A stretch of DNA of 64,000 nt from Thamnaconus septentrionalis (taxonomy: Eukaryota; Chordata; Actinopteri; Tetraodontiformes; Monacanthidae). The translations under genes and the position numbers were made by a program. Below, in pieces: positions 19,961 to 29,853 of this stretch (within the stretch, counting starts at the first letter, position 1; every line of letters starts with the position of its first letter). Location: NCBI GenBank assembly GCA_009823395.1, contig CM020511.1, forward strand, positions 21,535,001 to 21,599,000, written 5' to 3'. The notes under the pieces were generated by a model. It was given only the letters and a program-made list of their open reading frames with translations. It ran no database searches and was not told the DNA's origin.

Positions 19961-20735
19961 TCAGGCTGAAACGTGACTCTAGCTGAGAAATGCTTTGCAT
20001 CGGTAAGGACCGGTCATCCAGGACAGAACCGGCTGCAGCCGACCCAGGGTCTGCGTGCATGCTCACCTGTTGGCCCCGCCCACCTTTTGGCCCCATCCAG
20101 CTGGACTCACCTCCTTCTCACAGACAAACAGCTGGTCTCCTCTCAGCACCAGGAAGCGGTTCTTCCAGATCTCCCGGAAGATTCCCTTCCCGCAGAACTT
20201 TCGGATCCAGCCCACCTTGTCAGGCGGCGGTGCCGAGTCGGGCGGAGCCTGTCGACAGGAAATAGGAAGCTGTCAGAGGTGTCCGGCAGGTGTGATGGCC
20301 AATCACAGGAGCAAGGAGGAGGAGGAGTTTATTGATTTGAGTCAAATACTGAAACCGACAGAACCGGATCAATTAAAGCCCACCTATTGTGTGTGTGTGT
20401 GTGTGTGTGTGTGTTTCAGTGCGCACAGCCATTTCTTTCTTGACGAAAGACGTGAATTCAAGTTAAGAAACAAGTTCAGAACCACGATATCAACAAAAAC
20501 AACAATAATCAAACGATTAAAAACTCTTATTTTGGAGACCGGAAGTGGTGTGTCCCAACTAACGGACGCTCTGCCCTTCATAATAAGAGCCTGGAACTAA
20601 TCCCCGTTGAAGCTTTTGTTCCCGGAGCTCCGGGGAGATGTGTTCTAACCCGATCCGAAACGAACCGAACCGGGCCGTGAGCTCGGCACCGTCCCGGCAG
20701 GAACTCACCCGTTTCCCGCTGTGGTTCTTCTTCAT
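16123..20735 (-). CDS. plekho1: pleckstrin homology domain-containing family O member 1 (CKIP-1)
   Basis: PLEKHO1 is a membrane- and cytoskeleton-associated PH adaptor that binds casein kinase 2, actin-capping protein and Smurf1. Minus-strand exons 20735-20709, 20248-20111, 18700-18560, 18001-17897, 17162-17064 and 16797-16123 join in phase to 394 aa (human is 409). It starts MKKNHSGKR. The PH domain (about residues 18-125) has [87 protein letters not shown] and [12 protein letters not shown]. After it come [20 protein letters not shown] and [11 protein letters not shown], diagnostic of PLEKHO1 rather than PLEKHO2. The C-terminal part has a leucine-rich heptad stretch ([27 protein letters not shown]). 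A poly-Thr run of eight and a Gly-rich insert are lineage features. Confidence 0.95.
16979..17026 (-). mobile_element. hAT-type terminal inverted repeat fragment
   Basis: Read on minus, GGTGTCAAACTCTGGCCCGC and the following GGGCCACATTTGGCC are typical of vertebrate hAT (Charlie-like) termini. Only one end is present, in the last plekho1 intron. Confidence 0.5.
17337..17387. repeat. (AT)n microsatellite
   Basis: About 25 AT units in a plekho1 intron. Confidence 0.95.
17540..17581. repeat. (GT)n microsatellite
   Basis: A pure GT run in a plekho1 intron. Further short runs lie at about 18183-18207, 18268-18323 and 18413-18434. Confidence 0.9.
19015..19958. repeat. cluster of CA/GT microsatellites
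   Basis: CA/GT runs at about 19015-19041, 19196-19233, 19542-19577 and 19920-19958, all in the large plekho1 intron between 18700 and 20111. Confidence 0.85.
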
Positions 20736-21130
20736 GCCGCCGCCGGTTCTCCGCTGCCGCTGCTTCTCCTCTTTCTTCTTCTTCTCCTCGCACTTTGGCC
20801 GTAACTCCGTGGTGGTCCAAGCGGCGGCGCCGCAGCGGGGACGCGGCTCTGCCCGAGTGGAGTTGAGAGGACTTGATTCGGGGAGTCAGTTCGGTTCGGG
20901 GAGTGTCGGAGCCTGTTCCTCGCCCTCTCTCTGCTCGCTCTGCTCCGTCCTGCTGTCGCCGGGCTCCGCTGCGCTCTGGCCGGACAGGAGCCGCTCCGAC
21001 AGTCGGTGTCCGGTTACTCCTCCTCCTCCTCCTCCTCCTCCTGCTCCTCTCCCCCCACCCCGCGGACTCCCCGCTGGCCCCTGCCGGCTCCTCGGCAGCC
21101 TCGCAGCGCCCCCTGTAGGCCAACCGCAGA
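20736..21130 (-). promoter_or_regulatory. plekho1 5' UTR and CpG-rich promoter
   Basis: GC- and CpG-rich sequence lies upstream (on minus) of the initiator at 20735, including a GCC/GGC-rich block at 20740-20830 and a CTC repeat at 21019-21044. No TATA box is seen. The CpG island ends abruptly near 21130, where the sequence becomes AT-rich. Confidence 0.5.
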
Positions 21131-21991
21131 GCCATGTTTGAGCCATGAAACGGTGTTAAAGGTAGTTTTGTACGACCGAATGCTTGCTTCCACAGAGAAA
21201 AAGTAAAAAATAAAAAATAAATAAAAGACAGAGGACATATATACAATATGGATATATGTATATATGTTCAAGTTTTACTTGCTCTTTAGGAAAACACTGC
21301 ATGAAATAGCTAATATTTGTATTTTATTTAAATCTATATTAAAAATTACTATCTCAAAGACAGCAATTCAGAGGCTTTTCGGAGGTTCGTCAACATTTTT
21401 CTAGTCATTTTTAATACTTTTTTACGTTAACTGCATCCTGTTGTCTTCCAAATCTTTTGAACTCAGTGAACCTGGAACACACTGAAACATTGCGGAGCTT
21501 TGATTTCTGCAGACTGGCACGGTACATGTTGATTTTTATTTGTGTTATTATTATTATTGTTGTAATTGTTGTTATTTTTTGTGGTTCATCTGGGAACTAT
21601 AGAAGCTCATTACCATTTTGTCCTATCGTTTCTAATGTTTCTAATAATTTCGATTGACTATGTTTATTTCATGGCTAGGTTTTCATCTATTTTATTTTTT
21701 TGCTAGTGTAAATGGGCTTCCGTAGCTTCCATAGTGAACAGTGGACACACACATCAAAGAGGACGTTTAGTCTCACTGACACAGAAACAGCAGAAGGGGT
21801 AAAATTGAACGTATACCGTCACCACACAATATGATGTTTTTGACCTGCTGGGTTATATTACAGGCTGAAACCCCGTCAGCAGACATGAAATATTATAATA
21901 GATATAGCAAGGAATAACAAATAGTGCGACTGCTAAATGTCAATCAAAAACAACAAAAAGTGATGTGTGGAAGGGTTGAGTTGAGGCAACT

Positions 21992-22050
21992 GGACTAGTT
22001 TGGTTAACTTGAAGACGTTTCGAACATCTTCAAGATAACCAAACTAGTCC
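21992..22050. repeat. near-perfect inverted repeat (hairpin)
   Basis: The left arm begins GGACTAGTTTGGTTAACTTG and the right arm ends CAAGATAACCAAACTAGTCC. Arms of about 28 bases differ at only two or three positions and are separated by one to three bases. It may be the core of a small foldback transposon. Confidence 0.85.
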
Positions 22051-22187
22051 AAGTTGGCTCACTAGTTGTAACAAGTCAACCTTTCACCACCAAATTCAGC
22101 TGGATGACTGGGAACGTTCACAGACAAACTGAAGTGATGCTGCATCCTGAGTGATGCTTGACTGCAGCATCATTCATCGTGTGGCTG

Positions 22188-22188
<1 letters not shown>

Positions 22189-22277
<89 letters not shown>
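22189..22277. repeat. (GT)n microsatellite, about 44 units
   Basis: A pure GT run in intergenic sequence. Confidence 0.95.
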
Positions 22278-22280
<3 letters not shown>

Positions 22281-22794
22281 CCTGGTGACGTGGGGGGGTG
22301 GGGGACCCTGGATGCTGACAGATGTTTGCAGGCTGATCTGTTCTGGAGTCAGTTTCACCAGAGTCCAGATCACAGAAGTGGGTCACACAGTGAGACGGCG
22401 GCTGATCTGCAGATTATCCACTAACGCGCTCCATCACGCACGACGACAACAACAACAACACAACACGACAACACCATCACAGGCCGGTGGCTCTGCTGAC
22501 ACAGAAGGGGGAGGGGCTTGTGTGCTGACCCGCAGCCGTCCAGTAGGTGGCAGTTTGCTTGACGTGCGTGAGACTCTGCTGCCACCTGCTGGCCAGTATA
22601 CAGGCTGCAGGAAGAGGAGGACCTCGGTGTCTCTAGTGCGTCGCACTGCTGCTGCAGGTGTGTTTGTCCAGGTGTCCAGCGAAGAAGGTGGTTGAACCAG
22701 GAGTAGCATCAACACAGCTAGAGAATTAGCAGTTGCTAACTGTTCTGTGTAAACAGAAAACATTCTGAATCTGAATCTGTAATAATGACGTCCT

Positions 22795-22848
22795 TTTATT
22801 GTGGTTCAGAAGATCCCCGATTTGTTAAAGAACAAATAAGATTTTATT
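22795..22848 (-). promoter_or_regulatory. polyadenylation signals of the RDH-like gene
   Basis: TTTATT on plus at 22795-22800 and 22843-22848 reads AATAAA on minus, 18 to 71 bases past the stop codon at 22866. Confidence 0.6.
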
Positions 22849-22865
22849 GTTGTGGCCTGTAGGGG

Positions 22866-23386
22866 TCAGCAGGTGTCCGTAAGGCCGACTAGTCGAGCGC
22901 TCTCCTCCCACAGCTTCCTGGCCATCACGTCGTCCCGCCCCTCCGGAGCAACTTCCTTCTCTGCACAGTCACTGAGAACAAAGCCACACACATCTTGTTA
23001 GCATGCAGGCTAACGGCCAACCACAGATAGGAAACTGCTTCAAAGTGTCTGATAGGAAAACAAACTTTACCAAAGCAGGAAAGTGTGGCTAGCTCAGTGG
23101 CTAATTGAGACTAGCCAGTCCGCCTAGGCGGATTTTACCAGCTGAGGGCGCTGTTGAGAGTTTGACCTGGCTCCTACCTGAAGTAGCAGCCAGACCGGTC
23201 CTCCAGGCCCGGCGTCACGGCGCAGAACACGCTGGTCTGGCTCCCCTGGGTGGGGGTCTTCATCAGCAGCAGGGACGGCAGGCTCAGAAGCGCCCCCAGG
23301 AGGGGGAACCAGCCCTCAACGTGGCGACCCAGCTCGGTGCGGATCACCCCCGGGTGGAGACAGAAGGAGGAAACTCCTGAACCTGG

Positions 23387-23423
<37 letters not shown>

Positions 23424-25750
23424 TAAGGCCCTGTCCACACGGTAACGTTGCCGTTTTTTTTCTTTCCCGGGGTCGAAAAAAGTCACGTCCACACGCTGGC
23501 AGATGGAAACGGAACGGTGGGTGAAAACGATGTAATGCGTATGCCACACCGAAACGTGGCGCTGTTAACAGACGCTGACACAGCCACCGGACCCACGATT
23601 TAGAAAGAGGGAATTTCCGCTACACACTAAACACACAGAAAACAAAAATGGCGAGTAGCAGAAAAAAGTGAGTCTGAGGTTTTGTGAGGTTTTGTAGTAA
23701 TATTGCCAACAAATCTTGAAGCGCCTGCGATACAAAGACAACTCCGCTGGCCGCTATCGTTGTTGTTTGTGCTGCTGCATGCCTTGTCTTTTCCGGTCAC
23801 ATGACAGTGACGGTGCGATGACGTCATCATTTTACAAGGAAAAGGCGTTTTCACTGTCCAGACGGCAACGATGTGACAACGGCGAAACGGCGTTGTCAGA
23901 TTTTCCCATTCTGGGACACGTTTTCAAAAAATACCGTTTCAGGCACCCAAAACGCCGTTGCCGTGTGGACGAAACGCCGTAACGGTTAAATTCTTTACCG
24001 TTTCCACCAAAAAACGTTCCCGTGTGGACGGGCTCTAAATCTGATTCTGATTCTGAATCATCAGAGGAGCCAATCACAGTCTGGCGTGGGGTCACTGACC
24101 TTTGAGTCTTCGAGCCAGTTCCCTGCTGAAGAGTACGTTGGCCAGTTTGCTCTGCCGGTAGCTGTCCAGCGCACTGTAGTGCCTCCTGCTGAAGAACAGG
24201 TCGTCCAGGTCGATGCAACCTGAGGAACCAGAAGAACATCAGGGGTGAAAGGCCATGTTGAATTTTGTTAAAGTCTATTATTAATAATGTGTTCATGTCA
24301 TTAGTCCATTGTTCATGCAGTGAATATTGGAAGTGGAGACGCCAGCAGTGAAATGTTTTTTTTTTTTTGGTTTTCAATTTTTTGAGTCCTTTTTTGAATC
24401 GTTTTAAATTATTCTATCATCCTTTGTATATTTTTGACATTTTGTGTCTTTTTTGGAATCAGTGAACATAGAAATAATAATCAGACGTTTTTCTCTCGAC
24501 ATGTCGACTCTTAAGTTAACTCTTAAGTGTTTTTTTACCTTTTCTACAAATGGACACATTGAAACCCCCTTGGCGTCCGAAAAAAATGCCTCAATAGGCA
24601 TTACAGTTATAGTTAAAGAAGTTTATTTGAAATTTAGAAAAGTAATCAAGTTGTAATGTCGTGTAATTAGTTAAATTACTTTGAAAAAGACGTAAAAACA
24701 GCTACACTATTTCATTTTGAATAGGGTAACTTGTAGTTGTAACCAACAACATGTGTAAGGCTATCCTGCCATGGTTGGGCGTACCCCCGCGGTGGGCGAT
24801 GGATGAGACGGTGACCACCCGGCTGGGGGCGGAGCTCCGCAGCTTGGGCAGCAGCAGGTTGGTGAGCAGGAAGTGGCCCAGGTGATTGACAGCCAGCTGG
24901 GTCTCGAAGCCGTCCTCTGTCAGCCAGCGAGGACACATCATTACACCTGGGGGGCGAGACACAAGCTACGTTTCCATGACAGTTTTTTGCAAAATAAAAG
25001 CGACATTTTGAAAATTTAAACAAAGTACAATAGCAATTTTCAGATGTTTCCATGACGTAATTCTGATCAAATCTCGTCTCTCGAGACGCCACCTTGAGGA
25101 GGATGGAGGTACAAAACATTTTGCCATAAATCTGCAATTCCATGTTGTTTGCTGTCAAGAATGGTTGTTATATTTTCCTCTTTGATTATTTGTCTCCTCC
25201 CCCGTCCAATCATAAGGCGCCATTTTCACTGGTCAGTGAACTGGTCACATGACCCCGTACGTCACTTCTGCTGACGTGTCAATGTGAACAAAGTGTTTCC
25301 ATGGCACTTTTGCGATATTCCTCTATCTGGATCTGTGTGAAAACCCACCTGATGAGAACGTCAAAACCTTTCAGCCATATTTGAGAGCTTTTTCCAAGTA
25401 GAGCTGTTTTTCCATCACCGGTTTTTATTGACATGTTTAGGTTTTGGACAATTCTAGGGGTTAATGGAAACACAGCTAGAGGGACAGGTGGGTGTTAGTC
25501 CCCAGCAGGTGGCGCTGCTGGCCTGGTGACAGGTGAGCTCACCTGCGTTGTTGACCAGCACGTCCAGCCTGTCCTCTGTATCCAGGAAGTCCTTGGCGAA
25601 CTGCCGGACGGAGTAGGCGGAGGCCAAGTCCAGGTGTCGCACCACCACGTTGCCGTTGCCCGTGGAGAGGCGGACCTCCTGGGCTGCCTGCTCCGCCCGG
25701 GTCAGGTCCCTGCAGGCCATCACCACCCGGGCCCCTGGGGGCCACAAACC

Positions 25751-25791
<41 letters not shown>

Positions 25792-27507
25792 TCCTCAGAG
25801 CCCCCCGGTGGACACAGGGTGCATTTGATTTGTACACATGGGAAGTATTAATCCCAGTAATCGGCTCAGATTCTTTCAGCCTCTTAAAGGCCTGCAGTGC
25901 CTCGGTTTGACCTCTGACCTCCGCTTATGTCACCATGGCGATGAGCCACATTACAAAGGCCTGTTACTGTACTGGCCTCTGGATGAATTGACCTTGTCCA
26001 GGGTGTACCTCGCCCTAAGACAGCTGGGATAGGTTCCAGCAGACCCCGTGACCCTGAACAGGAATAAGCGGGTATAGAAGATGAATGAATGAATGAATGT
26101 TACTGTACTTGAGTAGATTTTTCAACTACCTGTACTTTACGTATTACTTAGTATTTCTTTTTCTGATGACATTTTACTTTGACTTTCTGTATTTATATGC
26201 AAATATCTGTACCTTGAAAGTAATTTACTTATTACAGTATCTATGTTAGTTGTTGCTGAAGTGGAGCAACTTGGACTCTGCTGTTGTGTAGTTGATTAAG
26301 AAAGTGCATGATATTTTAGGGACACGTGACTATTTAAAAGTAGCTCAGCTTTGGGGTCAAAGGTCAGTACGTTTTCAGTACAGAGAAACATAAAGATGTA
26401 GAAAATAACGTTAGATATTGTTACTAAACGAGTCAACATCCAATAATGACTGACTGGTCACAACTATCACTGACTACAGTTTGGTTGTGCTGCAGTTGAA
26501 AAGAAAAAATATATAGCATATATAGTATATATGGTATTTCTTTTTGAAAAATGATCAACCAATGTGTTGTTTCATTAATGGCCAAACAAGAAATAATTTT
26601 ACTTTTACTCACTACATTTCAGAACCTGAACTTTCCTACTTTCACTTGAGTCAAGGAGTTAAATCAGTACTTCTACTTTTACTGAAGCATTTTTCAAGTA
26701 TCCGCGCTTTTAGCCTTGGTACAGTAATGTGTATACTTTTGCCACCTCTGATGATGGCCACTGATGTGCACCTGAGTGTGCGAGGCGGGCAGCAGGGGGC
26801 ACTGCTCTCACCTCGCGCTGCCAGGTCCCTGCTGGTCTCCTTGCCGATGCCGGTGTTGGCGCCGGTGATCAGAACCGTCTTCCCGTCCAGCCGCAGCGAG
26901 CAGCGACACACCCCGCCTGCGATCCAGCGCCTCAGCACGGCCACGCCTCCACACATACACACACACACCTTGACCTTTGACCTTTACATCACTGATATTG
27001 GTACCATGCCACATGTTGTCGACAGCCACACAAACTTTCTCACAGCAGACGAGACTAAAATACACACTCCTACTGTTCAGCACCAGTCAGCAGGGGTGGG
27101 GAAACAACGGCCCGGGGGCCATATGTGGCCCGTTAAGCTTTTGAATCCGGCCGGCCAAACTTGAAGAAATGACACTGATTTGGTTGCAACTTTGCTTTGC
27201 TTCATTTTCCATTGACATTAATTAATAAACATGTTTTCTCCATATCCCATGATAGATTGTTTCCTCCTATGAGGTGGCTGACCAAAACACTCCATCCATC
27301 TGCTGCTGCTCCGCTACCCCCCTCTGGCACATTTTACAACCCACTGTGGCCCCACTAGTCAAACAGTTGGACCCCCCACCTGCACTCCAGACACAACAGG
27401 GTGACACCACAGTGAAAAACAATGAGATTAATCTTACAAAACAGCGTGACTCCCAGTACGGCTCCGCTCTTCGCCAGCAGCCCAGCAGCCTCGGGCCACG
27501 CCTCCAT
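22866..27507 (-). CDS. RDH11/RDH12-like short-chain dehydrogenase/reductase
   Basis: A predicted NADP-dependent retinol/retinal dehydrogenase of the SDR superfamily, probably membrane-anchored in the ER. Minus exons 27507-27438, 26946-26812, 25734-25543, 24946-24785, 24219-24100, 23382-23178 and 22971-22866 join in phase to about 329 aa. A hydrophobic N-terminus leads to [19 protein letters not shown]. The cofactor motif is TGANTGIG, followed by [26 protein letters not shown] and NNAG. The catalytic residues are Ser in VTVSSIAH and YRQSK (the YxxxK pair), then [14 protein letters not shown]. The tail is [17 protein letters not shown]. Best family matches are RDH11, RDH12 and fish rdh12-like; RDH13 and DHRS13 fit less well. 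An in-frame upstream ATG at 27567 would add 20 residues. Introns are loaded with MITEs. Confidence 0.87.
23390..23420. repeat. (GA)n microsatellite
   Basis: A GA run just upstream (on minus) of the exon starting at 23382. It forms that exon's polypyrimidine tract on the coding strand. Confidence 0.9.
23424..24037. mobile_element. non-autonomous DNA transposon with GTCCACACGG inverted termini
   Basis: The left end reads TAAGGCCCTGTCCACACGG and the right end CGTGTGGACGGGCTCTAAA, a terminal inverted repeat of about 20 bases. Internal sequence repeats GTGTGGACG and AACGCCGTT motifs and encodes nothing recognisable. Length and ends fit a hAT-type MITE. It lies within an RDH-like intron. Confidence 0.75.
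24965..25483. mobile_element. non-autonomous DNA transposon with GTTTCCAT inverted termini
   Basis: The left end AGCTACGTTTCCATGACAG pairs with the right end TTAATGGAAACACAGCTAG. A short relative lies at 6985-7085. The interior is AT-rich and non-coding. It sits in an RDH-like intron. Confidence 0.7.
25752..25790. repeat. (CA)n microsatellite
   Basis: A pure CA run. On minus it lies just before the acceptor of the exon starting at 25734. Confidence 0.9.
25975..26100 (+). mobile_element. 3' end of an L2-type LINE with (GAAT)n tail
   Basis: It contains CAGGGTGTACCTCGCCCT, CAGCTGGGATAGGTTCCAGC and GACCCTGAACAGGAATAAGC, then (GAAT)n. This is the common fish L2 3' end in forward orientation. Confidence 0.7.
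27098..27372 (-). mobile_element. MITE copy B (hAT-like family)
   Basis: It has the GGCCCGGGGGCCATATGTGG end, then the CATTTTCCATTGACATTAA, TTTCCTCCTATGAGGTGGCT and AAAACACTCCATCCATCTGC blocks in reverse order relative to copies D-F. It lies in the first intron of the RDH-like gene. Confidence 0.75.
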
Positions 27508-27872
27508 CCCACCGGTGCCGCCGGGCCACGGCAGCACCAGGAATCCACCCGGAGCCGCAGCTCTCATCGCCATGGGCAGCTCACAGCAGACTGAGCACGT
27601 TGGCGGTGGCACCGGCCTCAGATTAAGTCAGATTAGAGGAGATTATCCAGCGCACAGTGCAGGTTGTGGGATTCACTGGGTGGAGGATGAGGAACAGGAA
27701 GTTGGTGCTCCCCAGCAGCAGCAGCACCACATGGCACCGGGACAGGAAGTGGCCTTGGATTATCAGGAGCCATCACACACTGTGGGAATTCCACCCCCAA
27801 ACCAGAACCCTCCAGCTGCTGAACCCGTCATATCTATTCTTCAGATTGAACAGAAACAATCTTATAGTTCAG

Positions 27873-28376
27873 GGGTGGGCAAACTACGGTCCGGAGGCCA
27901 TATGTGGCCCGTTAAGCTTTTCAATCTGGCCAGCCAAACTTGAACAAATTATATTAATAGTCAGTCATTCATAAAATGGCTGTATCTCCTCCATGTTTCC
28001 AGTGTTTTCAGAGTCTTTTCATTAAAGAGCTAAACACCCTGGTGGTTCTGGATGGTTCTGCATGGTTCTATGTGGTTCTAGGTGCTTCTATGTGGTTCTA
28101 GGTGGTTCTAGCGTGGTTCTAGGTGCTTCTAGCACGGTCCTGGATGGTTCTAAGAGCTAAACACCTTGGTGGGGCTTCGAAGACACTGATTTGGTTGCAA
28201 TGTTGCTTTGCTTCATTTTCCATTGACATTAAAGCAACGTGTTTTCTCCATATCCCATGATAGTTTCCTCCTATGAGGTGTCTCACCAAAACACTCCATC
28301 CATCTGCTGCAGCTCTGCTACCCCCCTCTGGCACATTGTGGACGCCACTGTGGCCCCACCAGTCAAAACGTTTGCT
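27873..28376 (-). mobile_element. MITE copy C, longest copy, with internal minisatellite
   Basis: It starts GGGGTGGGCAAACTACGG and ends near GCCCCACCAGTCAAAACG, with the same core as copy B. An internal GGTTCTA minisatellite lies at 28041-28151. It is upstream (on minus) of the RDH-like gene. Confidence 0.75.
28041..28151. repeat. GGTTCTA-type minisatellite inside MITE copy C
   Basis: Repeated TGGTTCTATG / GTGGTTCTAGG units. Shorter relatives on the other strand occur inside copies D (56430-56475) and F (61140-61195), so the minisatellite belongs to the element. Confidence 0.8.
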
Positions 28377-28419
28377 CAGTGGCTTCTGGAGATTTGCTAC
28401 AACTCAGGTTTTCATCCAA

Positions 28420-28422
28420 TCG

Positions 28423-28463
<41 letters not shown>
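28420..28463. repeat. (AATC)n microsatellite
   Basis: About 11 tandem AATC units. Confidence 0.95.
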
Positions 28464-28464
<1 letters not shown>

Positions 28465-28469
28465 TCAAC

Positions 28470-28780
28470 CAATAGTGGCGGCCCTTCAGTCACTTGCCTG
28501 TTCAGTTAATTATTTTCTGCTTCAGCAGTGTTAAATTAGTCATTTATTTGTTTTATTTCTATTTTGTGGGTCTCATACAGTGTTTTGTCATGTGTATTTG
28601 TTGTTGATTGTGAATTTGTTCAACCTGAGGCGTTTCAGTGGGGCTCGCCTTATATGGCTAAAGTGTGACGTCAAACTCTAGGACCGCCCCCTTCTGAAAC
28701 AAACAAAACCAAAATGGCGTCTCTGTCATACACAACACAACAACGTGCACACACAAACAGACAAAATCTACACGCACACA
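28470..28780. other. intergenic spacer
   Basis: Separates the divergent RDH-like (minus) and POGZ (plus) genes. AT-rich and without supported features; the right end grades into the POGZ promoter. Confidence 0.45.
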
Positions 28781-28784
28781 AACA

Positions 28785-29057
28785 CACACTCGATGGGCGT
28801 GTCTGTTAGCTTAGCATCAGTCGGACCTCCTTCAACTCGAACCGAACCGAGCCGAGAAACAACACAGCCGCGTTGCAGAACGCAAGTTCCAGCAGGACCG
28901 ACCAATGAGAAACGACGCTAACCTACGACGGAAGTGACGTATGAGCGAGGGGGGCGGTAGGGGAAGGAAGGAACAACGTCTTGCGTTCTTGTCTCGGAAA
29001 CAGAACCGTCCGGACCAGTCCGTGCTCCGTTGGCTCGCTTGGCAACGTCGCAAGCAG
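28785..29057 (+). promoter_or_regulatory. POGZ promoter and 5' non-coding exon
   Basis: A CpG-rich block with a CCAAT box at 28902-28906, ending at a strong donor CAAGCAG|GTAAGC (exon end 29057). The next exon opens at 29803, with the ATG at 29854. Confidence 0.55.
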
Positions 29058-29184
29058 GTAAGCGTGACTCGGTTCGGTCGGCTCGGTTCCGTTCGGCGGA
29101 AAGAGCGGAGGGAGCGGTTGGTGTGTGAAGCGGGACGGTTGCAGGCGGTCAGACGGGGGGGGGGATGGATGTTGGCGGGGCTGC

Positions 29185-29185
<1 letters not shown>

Positions 29186-29228
<43 letters not shown>
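29186..29228. repeat. (TC)n microsatellite
   Basis: A pure TC run in POGZ intron 1, followed by CTAT/CTGT units. Confidence 0.95.
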
Positions 29229-29234
<6 letters not shown>

Positions 29235-29853
29235 CTGTCTATCCATCTATCTATCTCGCTCTCACTTCCGAGCAGCCAGTTGCCTTATAATACATATCAT
29301 AAATTCTTATAATACATCCAAGGTTGCCACACAGCTCGGATAGGAGCAGAGCAGTCGGAGCCACAGCGCCCTCAGTGGCCATAGCGAGCATTGCAGCGGA
29401 TTTCCCGACTGGAACAGAGGAGGAAAAAGATTTTGATTTTGTTTTTTTGTAGTAGCAGACTTAAACTGAGGCCTATTAATGGCAAGTCAGCAAAACATTG
29501 CAGCTTATAGTCACTTTTCTTATGTATTAGTTCCTCATTATGTGTGTACAAATTAAATTCTAGCAGAAGTATTTGAAAACTTGGCAGGAATTTGGAGAAT
29601 CTCATTTTGTGTTTTGTGAAATTTGCCGATGAATAACTCAAGATAAATGTCAAAACACAAAGTTTAGTGGTTCCATATAAACTGGCTGCTCAGAAACTTC
29701 ACTGTCTTCTTCCTCATCTGGTGTCATCACTTCCTGTTGGCTGCTGTGCCACATTCCTCAAAAGTCTCCAGCTGAGTGCCGTCGTGTTGAGTTGTGTGAC
29801 AGGAAGTGGTCCGAAGCGCTGATGGCAGTTTCTCCAACTCGTTTCACAGCAAC

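Larger units (their letters stand above)
21140..22780. other. AT-rich spacer between plekho1 and the RDH-like gene
   Basis: No gene is supported. It holds a hairpin element at 21992-22050 and a GT microsatellite at 22189-22277. The two flanking genes are both on minus; this spacer holds the plekho1 upstream side and the end of the RDH-like 3' UTR. Confidence 0.5.

Noticed and set aside
23716..23982. Cys-rich frame inside the GTCCACACGG element
   Set aside because: It lies inside a MITE, has no homology I recognise and no splice links.
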